A stretch of 29,446 nt of DNA from contig CAYMLQ010000034.1 of NCBI GenBank assembly GCA_964390795.1, forward strand, positions 1-29,446, read 5' to 3'. The notes under the pieces were generated by a model that was given only the letters and a program-made list of their open reading frames with translations, was not told the origin of the DNA and did not search any database. The translations under genes and the position numbers were made by a program. The DNA comes from CAYMLQ01 sp964390795 (GTDB lineage: Bacteria; Verrucomicrobiota; Kiritimatiellia; RFP12; UBA1067). This document shows, in pieces, positions 16,601 to 23,153 of the stretch (the first letter of the stretch is position 1; each line of letters opens with the position of its first letter).

Positions 16601-17769
16601 CCGTCGCCGACGGCCCCTCGGCCTACGGCATCTCCAAAACGGGCAACGGCGTCCTCGCGCTCGCAGGCGACAGCAGCTACGACGGCACGACCTCGGTCGC
16701 CTCTGGCGGCGTCCTGCGCGTCACCCACGCGAACGCACTCGGAAGCACCAACGGGATCACCTCCGTCACCAGCAACGGCTTGATCGAGATCGGCGGCAGC
16801 GTCGCGGTTCCCGAACCCCTTACGATCTCCGACGCCAGCGCGGGAGGAGCCCTGTGCTCGACCGACGGCACCAACGTCTGGAGCGGGCGCGTCACGCTCG
16901 CCGCCGCATCGCGCATCCGTTCCCTAGCCGGCAGCCGGCTGACCCTTTCCGGCGGCGTCACCGGCGCCTACGACCTCTTCCTAGCCCCCGAAAGCGGAGC
17001 GGAACTCATCGTCGCCGGCGACGCCATCCAGAGCGGAACATCCAGAAAGGTCGCCTGCGACGGTGCGGGTACCGTCCTTCTTGGCGGTTGCGGTGACCAC
17101 ACGTTCGGCACCCTCGAGGTCGGCGGAGGTGTCACCGTGCGAATAGCCGCCTCCAACGCGCTCCCCGCGTCCCTGATCCTCTCCATCGGCCCCACCTTCG
17201 GGACCAGCGGCACCTTCGACCTCAACGGCTTTGACGTGACGGTCAGCCAGCTCAAGCGCGGCAACACCGCGGACGGTAACCGCGTGGTCACCAGTTCCTC
17301 AGCCCCGGCCACCCTGACCGTGAGCAGCGGCACGTCAACAATCTTCGACGGCATTCTGACCGGCGCGACCGGACTGACCAAGGGCGGCTCTTCCACGCTG
17401 ACCCTCTCCGGCACCAACCACACCTATACGGGCGCAACAACGGTCAGCGGCGGCACATTGGATGTATTGGCCTCAACCCGACTCGGCAACAGCACGCTCA
17501 TTTTCGTGACGGGCGGCACGCTCAGGCTCAGAAATGCGTCTGCCATTGACGACTCCGCCGTTCTTCGAATATCAGATGGAGGTGCGAAGGTGCGCATCGA
17601 CTCCGGCGTTGGAACGGTGGGCTCGCTCTACCTCGGCGGCAAGCGCCAGAGGCGCGGAACATACGGATCGAGCAGCAGCGATGCGCAGTTCAAAGACGAT
17701 GCGCACTTCAGCGAGGCAGGCCTTATCGACGTCCTGTTCGGCACCGAAAGCGTCCTCATGATCCAGTGA
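10606..17769 (+). CDS. Giant secreted multidomain protein: C25-like, FN3, Calx-beta, DNRLRE and autotransporter-type repeats
   Basis: A 2387-residue exported protein. Approximate residue layout: signal peptide 1-28 (basic n-region IKIRR, hydrophobic core, cleavage after LNA); beta-rich region 30-125; peptidase C25 (gingipain)-like domain 130-500; FN3 domains near 500-580, 602-692, 1009-1099 and 1299-1385; Calx-beta 696-806; laminin-G/jelly-roll-like region 808-1002; DNRLRE/CBM96-like domain 1102-1295; two tandem passenger units 1396-2387 with four autotransporter-associated beta-strand repeats (GNGVLTLAGDSSYDGTTSV type). In the C25-like domain the GHG motif is GYG (Tyr376) and the Cys region reads SLFGSYFGDWD (406-415), so proteolysis is doubtful. 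No C-terminal beta-barrel, LPxTG or PEP-CTERM signal is evident. An adhesin or glycan-binding surface role is inferred. ATG 10606 is chosen for the signal peptide. Confidence 0.85.
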   Translation: MIKIRRFLTFSSCSLLCLGAFTVCTLNAQTPRDFAIDLSATVSTNTPCITLGWSIRRPGNITAQKIHRRLKGQAVWVKQADLTTNQTSYADTTAIPHVEYEYWMERTYSGISPTTALGYLSAGVNVPPTDSRGKLLLVVDDTMAAPLAPEIEQLQSDLTGEGWTVQTITAYRTNTAANVKAQLLAAYTADPVNVKMVYLLGHVPVPYSGDMAPDGHGDHIGAWPADGYYGEMNGTWTDATVNDTSASSSRNDNVPGDGKFDQNIFPNVVELMVGRVDLQGMTRAPSPSVSETALLRRYLRRAHDFRMKQGAYASIPRRSLIRDGFGTFSGENFAIAGWGMAFTCAGQAPGAPIDEPASGQWFSGSYAGGQTYLVGYGNGSGSFETADTVGHTAEFGLKPSRVVFTSLFGSYFGDWDADNDFLRAPLAGNATGDSLGLTCFWGGRPNRFMHHLGMGETAGYGMWVSQNGSLAGGGSYAPYNYAGTHTALMGDPALRLYAVEPTRNLSATSSNSLVALAWSGSTETNLLGYLVYRAATAAGPYARLTASPQTGTSYTDTSVTAGQSYSYLVRTVKRETVPGGSFDNLSGGTPLTLVANAAAASAPRNPGSLAVTLFSATNALLAWADSAHNETGYRIERKVSASGSYLARGTVAANVTTFTDTGVFTNGNVYYYRVLATGSAGDSLPSSSASFEASAGFFDLPSTRLKISKTAGSAVLSVTRIGGSVGAASVQFATSDTSAYAGTHYAATNGTLAWADGEAGAKTVSVPILNTPTQQVACQFKLTLSSSSGGTSLTLNSSVAVLIEDPTATLAEPWSQTVIGGLTDSSSAVTLSNSIGSVTIGGSGVSAADTAEAGQFVYQNRTGDGILTAYFPAGLPSDGSARYALMARASTANNAVMAATVSSSSTSYGTKFVSRSAAGGSASALPSTANTLALARWLRLTRTGSVFASETSADGIDWTLLGTVTFSSMPATAVWGIFHASADWSVTGLGNYSLAVAQSITLEDLPIPATPTGLTAASASPTSVSLTWNTVANASGYRMERCGEAGSFTQIADLSSGAGLTQALTDTMCTTDTPYAYRVAAYNASGVSGYSPVVYVSTAPSDIVVELTTDSSNGADATIRRDLPTTPLGTATNLTVAGYDPDTWSILTNAAKSYLRFDLTGAGSFARARLKLAFAGEERFDEAGYFNMYAYLLSESANLWEEGSITWNNAPANNLTGVGFSGATTVLGYTNVFEVPVLGEFLRVDLDASSLSSGLGASNLVTIGLAQHNAGAIVHWASREHPSFAAPTLELSSASPLPSRPSFLTASVNFGWSVSLQWKDSVSGETGFELERRLTGGAFVLLQALASNTVSFLDSTSLPGSSYEYRLRAVNASGTSSWTPTVSITTPDTLHAVGTLWDAGGADTLVTTPANWDTDATPAFDGATYFNFATAGGTVTVNTNISVLGMSVHRDADFLFANGGGTLTLGSGGLRAVVPNASSRTYTVAANMALAADQNWGVTNTGAGITTLLVSGPVSDGAAAFGVAKTGNGVLTLAGDSSYDGTTSVASGGVLRVTHDNALGSTNGSTSVALGTWLEIGGNASVPEPLTLTADGTPDGGGNLRSTDGTNVWRGPVTRTGIARIRALAGSRLTLAGGVAGAYDLFLAPDLGAEIALSGGAVASGASRKVAVNGTGTALLGGSGHTFGTLEIAGGAAAKAAATNALPSTLILSIGPTYGTSGTFDLNGFDVTVSQLKRGNTADGNRVVTNSSAPAKLTVSGSMSTTYDGELSGALSLTKGGTSTLTISGTNSTYTGDTTVTAGTLLFSRTAAISTASVLRVSSPGKIYLSSGVAATVPRLYLGGLRRGPGSWGSLASSADNKDNTYFSSAGTGIINVPYFAPSTVWDGGGAGDTRFDTPNNWDADLMPALDGTAYLFFAAEGCVATLNTNAALLGLSFNRDADFTVADGGGTLTLGAGGLCAVAPTATPRTYTLAAHVALAADQNWGVTNTGAGVTTLLVSGPVADGPSAYGISKTGNGVLALAGDSSYDGTTSVASGGVLRVTHANALGSTNGITSVTSNGLIEIGGSVAVPEPLTISDASAGGALCSTDGTNVWSGRVTLAAASRIRSLAGSRLTLSGGVTGAYDLFLAPESGAELIVAGDAIQSGTSRKVACDGAGTVLLGGCGDHTFGTLEVGGGVTVRIAASNALPASLILSIGPTFGTSGTFDLNGFDVTVSQLKRGNTADGNRVVTSSSAPATLTVSSGTSTIFDGILTGATGLTKGGSSTLTLSGTNHTYTGATTVSGGTLDVLASTRLGNSTLIFVTGGTLRLRNASAIDDSAVLRISDGGAKVRIDSGVGTVGSLYLGGKRQRRGTYGSSSSDAQFKDDAHFSEAGLIDVLFGTESVLMIQ
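14794..16248 (+). repeat. Passenger unit, tandem copy 1
   Basis: First of two in-frame units, period 1455 nt, each running from a WDxGGxxDT start to an LYLGG...F(S)xAG(xI)xxV end. Blocks 15211-15270 and 15721-15858 are nearly identical to their counterparts in copy 2, while the flanks have diverged much more. Confidence 0.9.
16249..17760 (+). repeat. Passenger unit, tandem copy 2
   Basis: Second unit. 16669-16728 differs from 15211-15270 at one of 60 positions, and 17173-17310 differs from 15721-15858 at five of 138. The unit ends a few residues before the stop codon, with a terminal GKRQRRGTYGSSSSDAQFKD segment often seen at the end of such passengers. Confidence 0.9.
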
Positions 17770-17784
17770 GCGCACCCCTCACTG
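17764..17784. terminator. Hairpin spanning both stop codons of convergent genes
   Basis: CAGTGAG (17764-17770) and CTCACTG (17778-17784) form a perfect 7-bp stem with a 7-nt loop. It contains the TGA of the giant gene (17767-17769) and the ptsI stop (17779-17781, minus). It could act on transcripts from both directions, but there is no U-tract on either strand, so it is not a canonical intrinsic terminator. Confidence 0.4.
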
Positions 17785-19587
17785 AAGGTAGAGAAGATCC
17801 GGCGCGAGTTTCATCACATGGTTTCGGCAGAAGGCGTAGACCTTGTCCGCCGATGTGCCCGTCATGCGGCGCACGGTGACAGCCAGCGCCTGAGCGTCCG
17901 CGTAGGAAATCTGACTAATTATTTTTTTGACGAGCGGAATCAGATTCGGCGACATGCTGAACTCATCCACACCCATACCCAGCATGAGAACCGCCAGCAC
18001 CGGATCAGCCGCCATCTCTCCGCAGACCGACACTTTTAGGTTGTGTGCGTGTCCCGCTTCGATCGTCATGGCAATGAGCTGCAAAACCGCAGGGTGCGTC
18101 GGTTGATAGAGCCTTGCCACGGTTTCGTTGATACGGTCAACCGCCAGCGTATACTGGATCAGATCGTTCGTGCCCACCGAGAAAAAATCGGCTTCTTTCG
18201 CCAGCGCGTCGGCGATCAGCGCGGCGGCCGGTATCTCAATCATCACGCCCCGCTGGATCGTCGCATCGAAAGGTATTCCCTCCGCCTTCATCTGTTCCAT
18301 ACAGGCATGCAGCTCCAAATTGGCGGCGCGAAGCTCCTCGATGGTTGACACCATGGGATACATGAGCTTCACATTGCCGTGGGCGCTGGCCCGCAGAATC
18401 GCACGCAACTGACGGCGGAACACCTCGGGGTTACGCAGCAGATATCGAATGGAGCGGTTACCGAGAAACGGGTTCGCCTCCTTGTGAGACGAAGCCGCAG
18501 CCCCTTTGGTCATCTTGTCCCCGCCGAGATCGAGCACGCGGATCGTGACTGGCTGTTGTGCCGGCATCGCGCGCGCCACCTTCGTGTACGCATGCGTCTG
18601 TTCCTCTTCGGTCGGCTCGCGATCCAACGTCAGCCACAGATATTCCGAACGGTAGAGTCCGACGCCCTCCGCACCCACCGCATACAGCCCGGTCATCGGC
18701 GTGCTGTAATCAACATTTGCCAGCAGGGGTACCTGGTGTCCGTCGCTGGTCACGCCGGGTGCGAGCCTGCCCTCGTCCAACGCCTCTTCAAGCGTCTTCG
18801 AGCGGGCAACCATCTTGTCAAAGGCGAGCCGTTCCTCGCGTCCGGGATTCAGAATCACTTTCCCGCGCGAACCGTCAAGCAAGAGCAAATCGCCCGTTTT
18901 AACGATCTCGGAAAGCGATCCCAACCCGACCACAGCCGGAATGCCGAGCGCACGCGCAAGAACCGAGGCGTGCGATGTGGTGCTCCCTCGATCCGTTGCA
19001 AATCCGAGGATCAGATGCTTCGGCATCGAGATGGTCTCGGAGGGCGTCAGCTCATCCGCCACCACGATGCAAGGTTGTTCGACCCGCATGGGCTGCGAGT
19101 CCATCCCCCCCTGCAGATTGCGGATGATGCGCTTGGCGATGTCGCCCACGTCTTTGGCGCGCTCCTTCAAATACGCATCGTCCATGGCCGCGAAAATCGA
19201 CGCGTATTTCTCAGACACCGCGTTAACGGCCCATTCGGCGTTGAAATTCGACTTGGTTATCTTTTCTTTGCAGGCACTCACAAAAGAAGGATCTTCGAGG
19301 ATCATCAGATGGCCTTCAAAAATTGTCGCCTCATCCCCACTAATACGCTTGCCCAGTTCGGTCGAGAGCGAGCGGATCTGGCTCCGGGTGAGCGCGAAGG
19401 CATCCGTTAGGCGCGCGCTTTCATGCGCAACCTGACTGGCCTCCACCTGATACTCGGGGATCTGCTCGCATCCCGTCGTGCGGAAAAGGAAGACAGGCCC
19501 CGCGACAAACCCCCGAGAGGCGGCCAGCCCGGTCAGCATGCGCATCGCTTCTTGCTTGCCGTGTTTTATGTCCGCATCACTGTTCAT
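17779..19587 (-). CDS. ptsI: PTS Enzyme I (phosphoenolpyruvate-protein phosphotransferase)
   Basis: Enzyme I takes phosphate from phosphoenolpyruvate onto a histidine and passes it to HPr. The 602-residue product has the N-terminal swivel domain beginning GLAASRGFVAGPVF, the active-site segment GSTTSHASVLAR with His206, and the C-terminal PEP-binding TIM barrel with DFFSVGTNDLIQYTLAVDR and the conserved Cys in VSVCGEMAADP. The start at 19587 overlaps the ptsH stop by 11 nt; an internal ATG 14 codons later, closer to the family N-terminus, is an alternative. It is the last gene of the minus-strand operon and abuts the convergent giant gene. With no EII nearby, its role here is likely regulatory or serves EIIs elsewhere. 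Confidence 0.96.
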   Translation of the reverse strand: MNSDADIKHGKQEAMRMLTGLAASRGFVAGPVFLFRTTGCEQIPEYQVEASQVAHESARLTDAFALTRSQIRSLSTELGKRISGDEATIFEGHLMILEDPSFVSACKEKITKSNFNAEWAVNAVSEKYASIFAAMDDAYLKERAKDVGDIAKRIIRNLQGGMDSQPMRVEQPCIVVADELTPSETISMPKHLILGFATDRGSTTSHASVLARALGIPAVVGLGSLSEIVKTGDLLLLDGSRGKVILNPGREERLAFDKMVARSKTLEEALDEGRLAPGVTSDGHQVPLLANVDYSTPMTGLYAVGAEGVGLYRSEYLWLTLDREPTEEEQTHAYTKVARAMPAQQPVTIRVLDLGGDKMTKGAAASSHKEANPFLGNRSIRYLLRNPEVFRRQLRAILRASAHGNVKLMYPMVSTIEELRAANLELHACMEQMKAEGIPFDATIQRGVMIEIPAAALIADALAKEADFFSVGTNDLIQYTLAVDRINETVARLYQPTHPAVLQLIAMTIEAGHAHNLKVSVCGEMAADPVLAVLMLGMGVDEFSMSPNLIPLVKKIISQISYADAQALAVTVRRMTGTSADKVYAFCRNHVMKLAPDLLYLQ

Positions 19588-19873
19588 CGGGAATATCGAA
19601 TTTCCTTGAGACCAAAGCCTCTAACTCGTCGAGCACCTCGCGCACCTGCAGCCCGCTTGCCGTCACGCGCAGCCGGGTGCCGCACACCGCCTCCAGCGTC
19701 ATGAGCGCCATGATGCTTTTACCCGACACGACCGTCCCTTCTTTCTCAACGTCGACCTCGGCGTTGAAGCGCGATGCCACCTTGGCAAACAACCCAGCCG
19801 GACGGACATGCATGCCGTACTTGTTCAAGAGCACAAACTCTCGGGTCTCTGTATTTGTATCCGCTTGTCCCAC
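19577..19873 (-). CDS. ptsH: Phosphocarrier protein HPr
   Basis: HPr, 98 residues, slightly longer than the usual 85-90 because of an N-terminal extension (MGQADTNTETR). His22 in GMHVRPAGL accepts phosphate from Enzyme I. Ser53 in GKSIMALMTL corresponds to Ser46, the target of HprK, so both phosphorylation sites are intact. The start is a GTG at 19873, supported by GGAGGAGAG in the last hprK codons; hprK lies only three nt upstream. A tail of about ten residues (SRKFDIPDEQ) overlaps the ptsI start. Confidence 0.95.
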   Translation of the reverse strand: MGQADTNTETREFVLLNKYGMHVRPAGLFAKVASRFNAEVDVEKEGTVVSGKSIMALMTLEAVCGTRLRVTASGLQVREVLDELEALVSRKFDIPDEQ

Positions 19874-19876
19874 GTT

Positions 19877-20848
19877 CTACTCTCCTCCACCGACATGGTG
19901 TTGCTTAATCCGCGCGTCCAACGCGCGGACGGCCACGAAACCCGAAAGACGCAGTTTGTGTTCCTGCGCCGCCGTCTCAACCAGATTCACCAAATCACGG
20001 CCCAACGCCACGGGGATCACCAATTGAGGCACAGACACGCCCAGAAACTCGCGCCTCAGCTCATCCGTCCCCGTCCGATCGAGTTCGGCGTCCGCCTCCC
20101 CCTGCCGCTTCAACGTCACAACCAAATCGACCTGCTTCTCTCCGCGCACGGCGGCCACGCCGAAAATCGCGGGGACGTAGATGATGCCAATCCCTCGGAT
20201 TTCCATGTGGTACTGCGTGACGGGCAGCGCAGAGCCCAACAGCTTGCCGTTGCTGTCGCGGCGCAGCAGCGTCAGATCATCCGCCACCAGCGCATGCCCG
20301 CGCTTGATCAGTCCCAGCGCCGTCTCACTCTTGCCGAGACCCGCCGCGCCCTCGATGAAAACGCCGATGCCGGCAACCTCCAGCATGGTGCCGTGTACTT
20401 TGCAGCGCGGCGCATGAAGGTCCTCCAGGGCGAACGTCGCCGCATGGATGAAATGGCGCGTCACCATTCCAGAACGCAACACCGTCACGCCGTCACGCTC
20501 CGCCACCCGCAACACCTCGGAGAACACGCGCTTCCCGCGCGTGAACACCATGCAGGGAATCTTCATCGCGAACAGCTCTTCGATGCGCTGCACGCGTAAC
20601 TCCTCGGGCAATGACGAGAGATAGGCGTACTCCGCCATGCCGACCACCTGGATGCGCTTCCACGCGAAGTGCTCGTAGAAACCAGACAGGGCAAGGCCCG
20701 GACGATGAACCACCGGCTCGATGATCACCCGTTCCAGTCCGGCCTGTCCGGCCGCAAGCTCCAACCCCAAACGGTCGCGGCCGACCTTCAAAAACTGGCC
20801 GACCGTGACCGGGGACTGCAAAACTTGACTCTGTTTGCTATCAGCCAT
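19877..20848 (-). CDS. hprK: HPr kinase/phosphorylase
   Basis: Bifunctional enzyme that phosphorylates and dephosphorylates Ser53 of HPr. The 323-residue protein has the N-terminal domain, His152 in the KVHGTMLE motif, the P-loop GAAGLGKS at 167-174, and the family signature around ITQYHMEIRG-like VTQYHMEIRGIGI. ATG 20848 (MADSKQSQ) is chosen because it gives a compact 8-nt overlap with the hpf stop (ATGGCTGA); an ATG at 20872 would add eight residues. Its place beside ptsH and ptsI gives a complete Ser/His phosphorylation circuit. In Gram-negative bacteria HprK is usually linked to regulation rather than classical catabolite repression. Confidence 0.95.
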   Translation of the reverse strand: MADSKQSQVLQSPVTVGQFLKVGRDRLGLELAAGQAGLERVIIEPVVHRPGLALSGFYEHFAWKRIQVVGMAEYAYLSSLPEELRVQRIEELFAMKIPCMVFTRGKRVFSEVLRVAERDGVTVLRSGMVTRHFIHAATFALEDLHAPRCKVHGTMLEVAGIGVFIEGAAGLGKSETALGLIKRGHALVADDLTLLRRDSNGKLLGSALPVTQYHMEIRGIGIIYVPAIFGVAAVRGEKQVDLVVTLKRQGEADAELDRTGTDELRREFLGVSVPQLVIPVALGRDLVNLVETAAQEHKLRLSGFVAVRALDARIKQHHVGGGE

Positions 20849-21161
20849 CGCTCTGCTTCTGCTGGCGGACATGCGCCGACACGCGCTTGCAACGCACCTT
20901 GCGCAACTGCTTCTCGGCGCGGGCCGCGGCCGTGTCGATCACGGCGCGTGCGTTCGCCGCATGCTCTTTCGCACCGACCGCAGTCAGGCCCTTCTGCTGC
21001 ACGACGAACTCCGCCTCGTAGAGGTGGCGCTGCACGTCAACGATCACGTGGACGCTCTCCACTTTCGGAAATTCCATCATCAGCTTCTCCGCACGCGACT
21101 CCGCGTACGCCTTAAGTCCCCCATCCGCATTCAGATGACGAATCGTTACTTCAATAGGCAT
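20841..21161 (-). CDS. hpf: Ribosome hibernation-promoting factor, short form (HPF/RaiA)
   Basis: Short HPF/YfiA-type protein (106 residues) that binds the 30S decoding centre and helps store or silence ribosomes. It starts MPIEVTIRHLNADGGLKAYAE, with the beta-alpha-beta-beta-beta-alpha pattern of the family (VESVHVIVDVQRHLYEAEFVV) and a basic C-terminal helix. It lacks the ~60-residue dimerisation tail of long HPF, so it should act like short HPF or RaiA. AAAGG about nine nt before the ATG supports the start. Its position between lptB and hprK parallels lptB-rpoN-hpf-ptsN of gammaproteobacteria, but with no rpoN between. Confidence 0.93.
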   Translation of the reverse strand: MPIEVTIRHLNADGGLKAYAESRAEKLMMEFPKVESVHVIVDVQRHLYEAEFVVQQKGLTAVGAKEHAANARAVIDTAAARAEKQLRKVRCKRVSAHVRQQKQSDG

Positions 21162-21185
21162 AGGTTGTCATCCTTTCTTTTCTGT

Positions 21186-21203
21186 GCCTGTCTTACAACA
21201 GGC
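21186..21203. promoter_or_regulatory. Intergenic stem-loop between lptB and hpf
   Basis: GCCTGT (21186-21191) pairs with ACAGGC (21198-21203) around a 6-nt loop in the 69-nt gap between lptB and hpf. In the minus-strand transcript it sits just upstream of the hpf ribosome binding site and lacks a U-tract. It may be an mRNA processing or stability element. A weak promoter (TTGAAC 21217-21212, TAAGAC 21195-21190, minus strand) overlaps it. Confidence 0.3.
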
Positions 21204-21230
21204 GGGTTTGTGTTCAAAATCCAACCGAAA

Positions 21231-21986
21231 TCACATTCTGAAGTTTGCGCCGAGGTAGAGCCGGCGCGCAGTCTCGTCCTGCACGAGAAAGTCGCTCGGG
21301 CCTTCGCAAAGGATCTGCCCGTCACACACCAAATACGCCCGATCCACGATCGACAGCGTCTCGCGCACGTTGTGGTCCGTTACAATAATCCCGAGCCCGC
21401 GATCCCTTAACCCCTTGATGATCTCCTGAATATCATGCACCGCCAACGGATCTACGCCGCTGAACGGCTCGTCCAACATCAGGATCGCGGGCTTGCGCAC
21501 CAAGGCGCGCGCGATCTCCAACTTACGCCGCTCCCCGCCGCTGAGCGTGTAGGCCCGCTGCTTGGCGACTTTGGTCAGGTTCAGACTCGCCAACAGCTCT
21601 TCCGCCCGCTCCATACGCTCGGCCTTTGTCAGCGGCAGGGTCTCCAGAATCGCGAGCACGTTCTCCTCAACCGTCAGCTTGCGGAAGGTCGAAGCCTCCT
21701 GCGCCAAATAACCCAACCCCAGACGCGCACGCCGGTACACCGGCATCCGCGTGATGGCCTCCCCGCGGAACAGGATCGTTCCCGCGTTCGGACGCACCAG
21801 CCCTACGACCATGTAGAACGTCGTGGTCTTGCCTGCGCCGTTGGGCCCAAGCAGCCCCACGATCTCTCCGCAGCTCGCATGGAGCGACACCCCGTTCACA
21901 ACCGTCCGCTGCCCATACTGCTTGACCAGATCGAAGGCCTGAATATCAGGCGTCTTCTCACTCATGTTTCCCGCTGCATCATCCAT
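21231..21986 (-). CDS. lptB: LPS export ABC transporter ATP-binding protein LptB
   Basis: Cytoplasmic ATPase that powers LPS extraction from the inner membrane by LptFG and delivery to LptC-LptA. The 251-residue product has Walker A GPNGAGKTTT (Lys53), LSGGERRKLEIARAL signature, Walker B ILMLDEPFSGVDP and the TDHNV switch histidine. The Q-loop YLAQEASTFRKLTVEENV is characteristic of LptB rather than other ABC ATPases. An internal ATG at 21965 (MSEKTPDI) would shorten it to 244 residues; neither start has a clear Shine-Dalgarno. It lies 22 nt after the lptA-like gene. lptF and lptG are not in the window. Confidence 0.96.
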   Translation of the reverse strand: MDDAAGNMSEKTPDIQAFDLVKQYGQRTVVNGVSLHASCGEIVGLLGPNGAGKTTTFYMVVGLVRPNAGTILFRGEAITRMPVYRRARLGLGYLAQEASTFRKLTVEENVLAILETLPLTKAERMERAEELLASLNLTKVAKQRAYTLSGGERRKLEIARALVRKPAILMLDEPFSGVDPLAVHDIQEIIKGLRDRGLGIIVTDHNVRETLSIVDRAYLVCDGQILCEGPSDFLVQDETARRLYLGANFRM

Positions 21987-22008
21987 ACGTCAGCTCATAC
22001 TCTCGTGC

Positions 22009-22614
22009 TTAAGGCAGAAACTTCCGATCGCCTTTATTGAAGGTTCCGGGCGGCAATACCACGCGCCCCGGATAAACCTCCATGCGCTCGTCATCCATCC
22101 AAATCACAATCCGGTCACCGGTCACCTCACCCGTCTCTTTGCCCTGCTGCATCAGCCGGGCCTTGCCGGTCATCACAATCTGGCCGTCCTTCTTCGTGTA
22201 GACAGCCTTGTCGCAGCTGGCAGCCCGGTTCTCATTGGTGATGTTGACGCGCCCGACCGCCATGATCTGCTGCACGTCGTTCGTCCCTTGCATAAAAACC
22301 AAGAGCCTGTCGGAACGCATCACAAACTGCTCGTCGTCCACCAGCACGTCCTCGTCAAAAAGGATCACGCCCTCTTTGTTGTCAAATTCGATTTTTTTTG
22401 CCGTGATCACCGACTCGCGCGTCGCCTTCGCCACCGTGTTCGTCCCGCTGTGCTTGGCCTTCGACACCGTGTTCGTCCCGCCGTGCTTGGCCTTCTTGAC
22501 GACGGACACCTGCGACACTGACGCCGGCACGTCACTCGTCCCCCCTTGCGCGAGCGCCACTCCGGCCGTCATCAGCACAGCCGCCAAACCTTTGACCCAC
22601 ATCATCGACTTCAC
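22009..22614 (-). CDS. lptA: LptA/OstA-like periplasmic LPS-transport protein
   Basis: Periplasmic OstA-fold protein (201 residues) proposed to bridge LptC and the outer-membrane LptD. A signal peptide (MKSMMWVKGLAAVLMTAGVALA) is followed by a low-complexity linker with two copies of an 11-residue repeat, then the LptA/OstA beta-jellyroll (TAKKIEFDNKEGVILFDEDV, MRSDRLLVFM, VTGDRIVIWMDDERMEV). GTG 22614 is chosen: GGGGAGG lies five nt upstream, it overlaps the previous gene's stop as GTGA, and it places the signal peptide at the N-terminus. The sequence is divergent, but family, order and location agree. Confidence 0.85.
   Translation of the reverse strand: MKSMMWVKGLAAVLMTAGVALAQGGTSDVPASVSQVSVVKKAKHGGTNTVSKAKHSGTNTVAKATRESVITAKKIEFDNKEGVILFDEDVLVDDEQFVMRSDRLLVFMQGTNDVQQIMAVGRVNITNENRAASCDKAVYTKKDGQIVMTGKARLMQQGKETGEVTGDRIVIWMDDERMEVYPGRVVLPPGTFNKGDRKFLP
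22432..22497 (-). repeat. 33-nt tandem repeat in the LptA linker
   Basis: Two adjacent 33-nt units (22432-22464 and 22465-22497) encode KAKHxGTNTVxK-type segments just after the signal peptide. Most bases are identical, indicating recent in-frame slippage or duplication. It lengthens a basic linker before the OstA domain. Confidence 0.85.
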
Positions 22615-23153
22615 AATAGCCTCCCCAACTTGAGCGGAATGCGACTCGTTCGTATCTCGCATTCGGATAGGATTTTAATAAACTGTTCTTCCGTTGAAAA
22701 GTACATACCACGACCTTTTATCCGGTCACTTCCTTTTACCACGCTCACCGCCCCCTCGCAATACCCATGTTTCGCCTTGCGGTCAAACAGACACCCCTCA
22801 GCCGTCAGGCGCCCGTCCGGCTGCCCCCCCTCGGTGAGCAGGTCCACACTCACGCCTTCGGCGTAGATGAGCCCGTCCGCTATCATCTGCGACCTCACGG
22901 CCCGCAAGACCGCCTTCATGCGCCCGTTGGGGAAGTAGTCCAACGGAAGCATCAGGTTCTCAACAGGCGCGGTCATGGCCGCCTTCGACACGTCCCACTT
23001 CTCCGCCAGCGGCCGCCAGACCTGATCGCCGTGCCGTGCGAACCAGCGGTCGACGTCGGGATCATCCGCCCCCCAGGCGCGCCAGCCGCTAAGCAGAAGC
23101 CCCGCGACCGCCGCACGACGGAAAAGCGCCCAGCCGTTACCGCACAAGAGCAT
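22611..23153 (-). CDS. lptC: LptC-like periplasmic/inner-membrane LPS-transport protein
   Basis: A 180-residue protein with an N-terminal hydrophobic segment (AAVAGLLLSGWRAWGA) that is either an uncleaved anchor, as in LptC, or a signal peptide. The second half has the alternating beta pattern of the OstA/LptC fold (GLIYAEGVSVDLLTEGGQPDG, LTAEGCLFDRKAKHGYCEGAV, VKGSDRIKGRGMYFS). The assignment rests on this pattern, size, and position between kdsA and lptA, exactly where LptC is expected; sequence identity is low, as is usual for LptC. It overlaps the kdsA 3' end by 17 nt and the lptA start by 4. Confidence 0.7.
   Translation of the reverse strand: MLLCGNGWALFRRAAVAGLLLSGWRAWGADDPDVDRWFARHGDQVWRPLAEKWDVSKAAMTAPVENLMLPLDYFPNGRMKAVLRAVRSQMIADGLIYAEGVSVDLLTEGGQPDGRLTAEGCLFDRKAKHGYCEGAVSVVKGSDRIKGRGMYFSTEEQFIKILSECEIRTSRIPLKLGRLL

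Noticed and set aside
15211..17310. Repeated blocks in the giant gene as an insertion sequence or CRISPR
   Set aside because: The repeats are in frame and code for beta-strand passenger units; there are no spacers, transposase or terminal inverted repeats.
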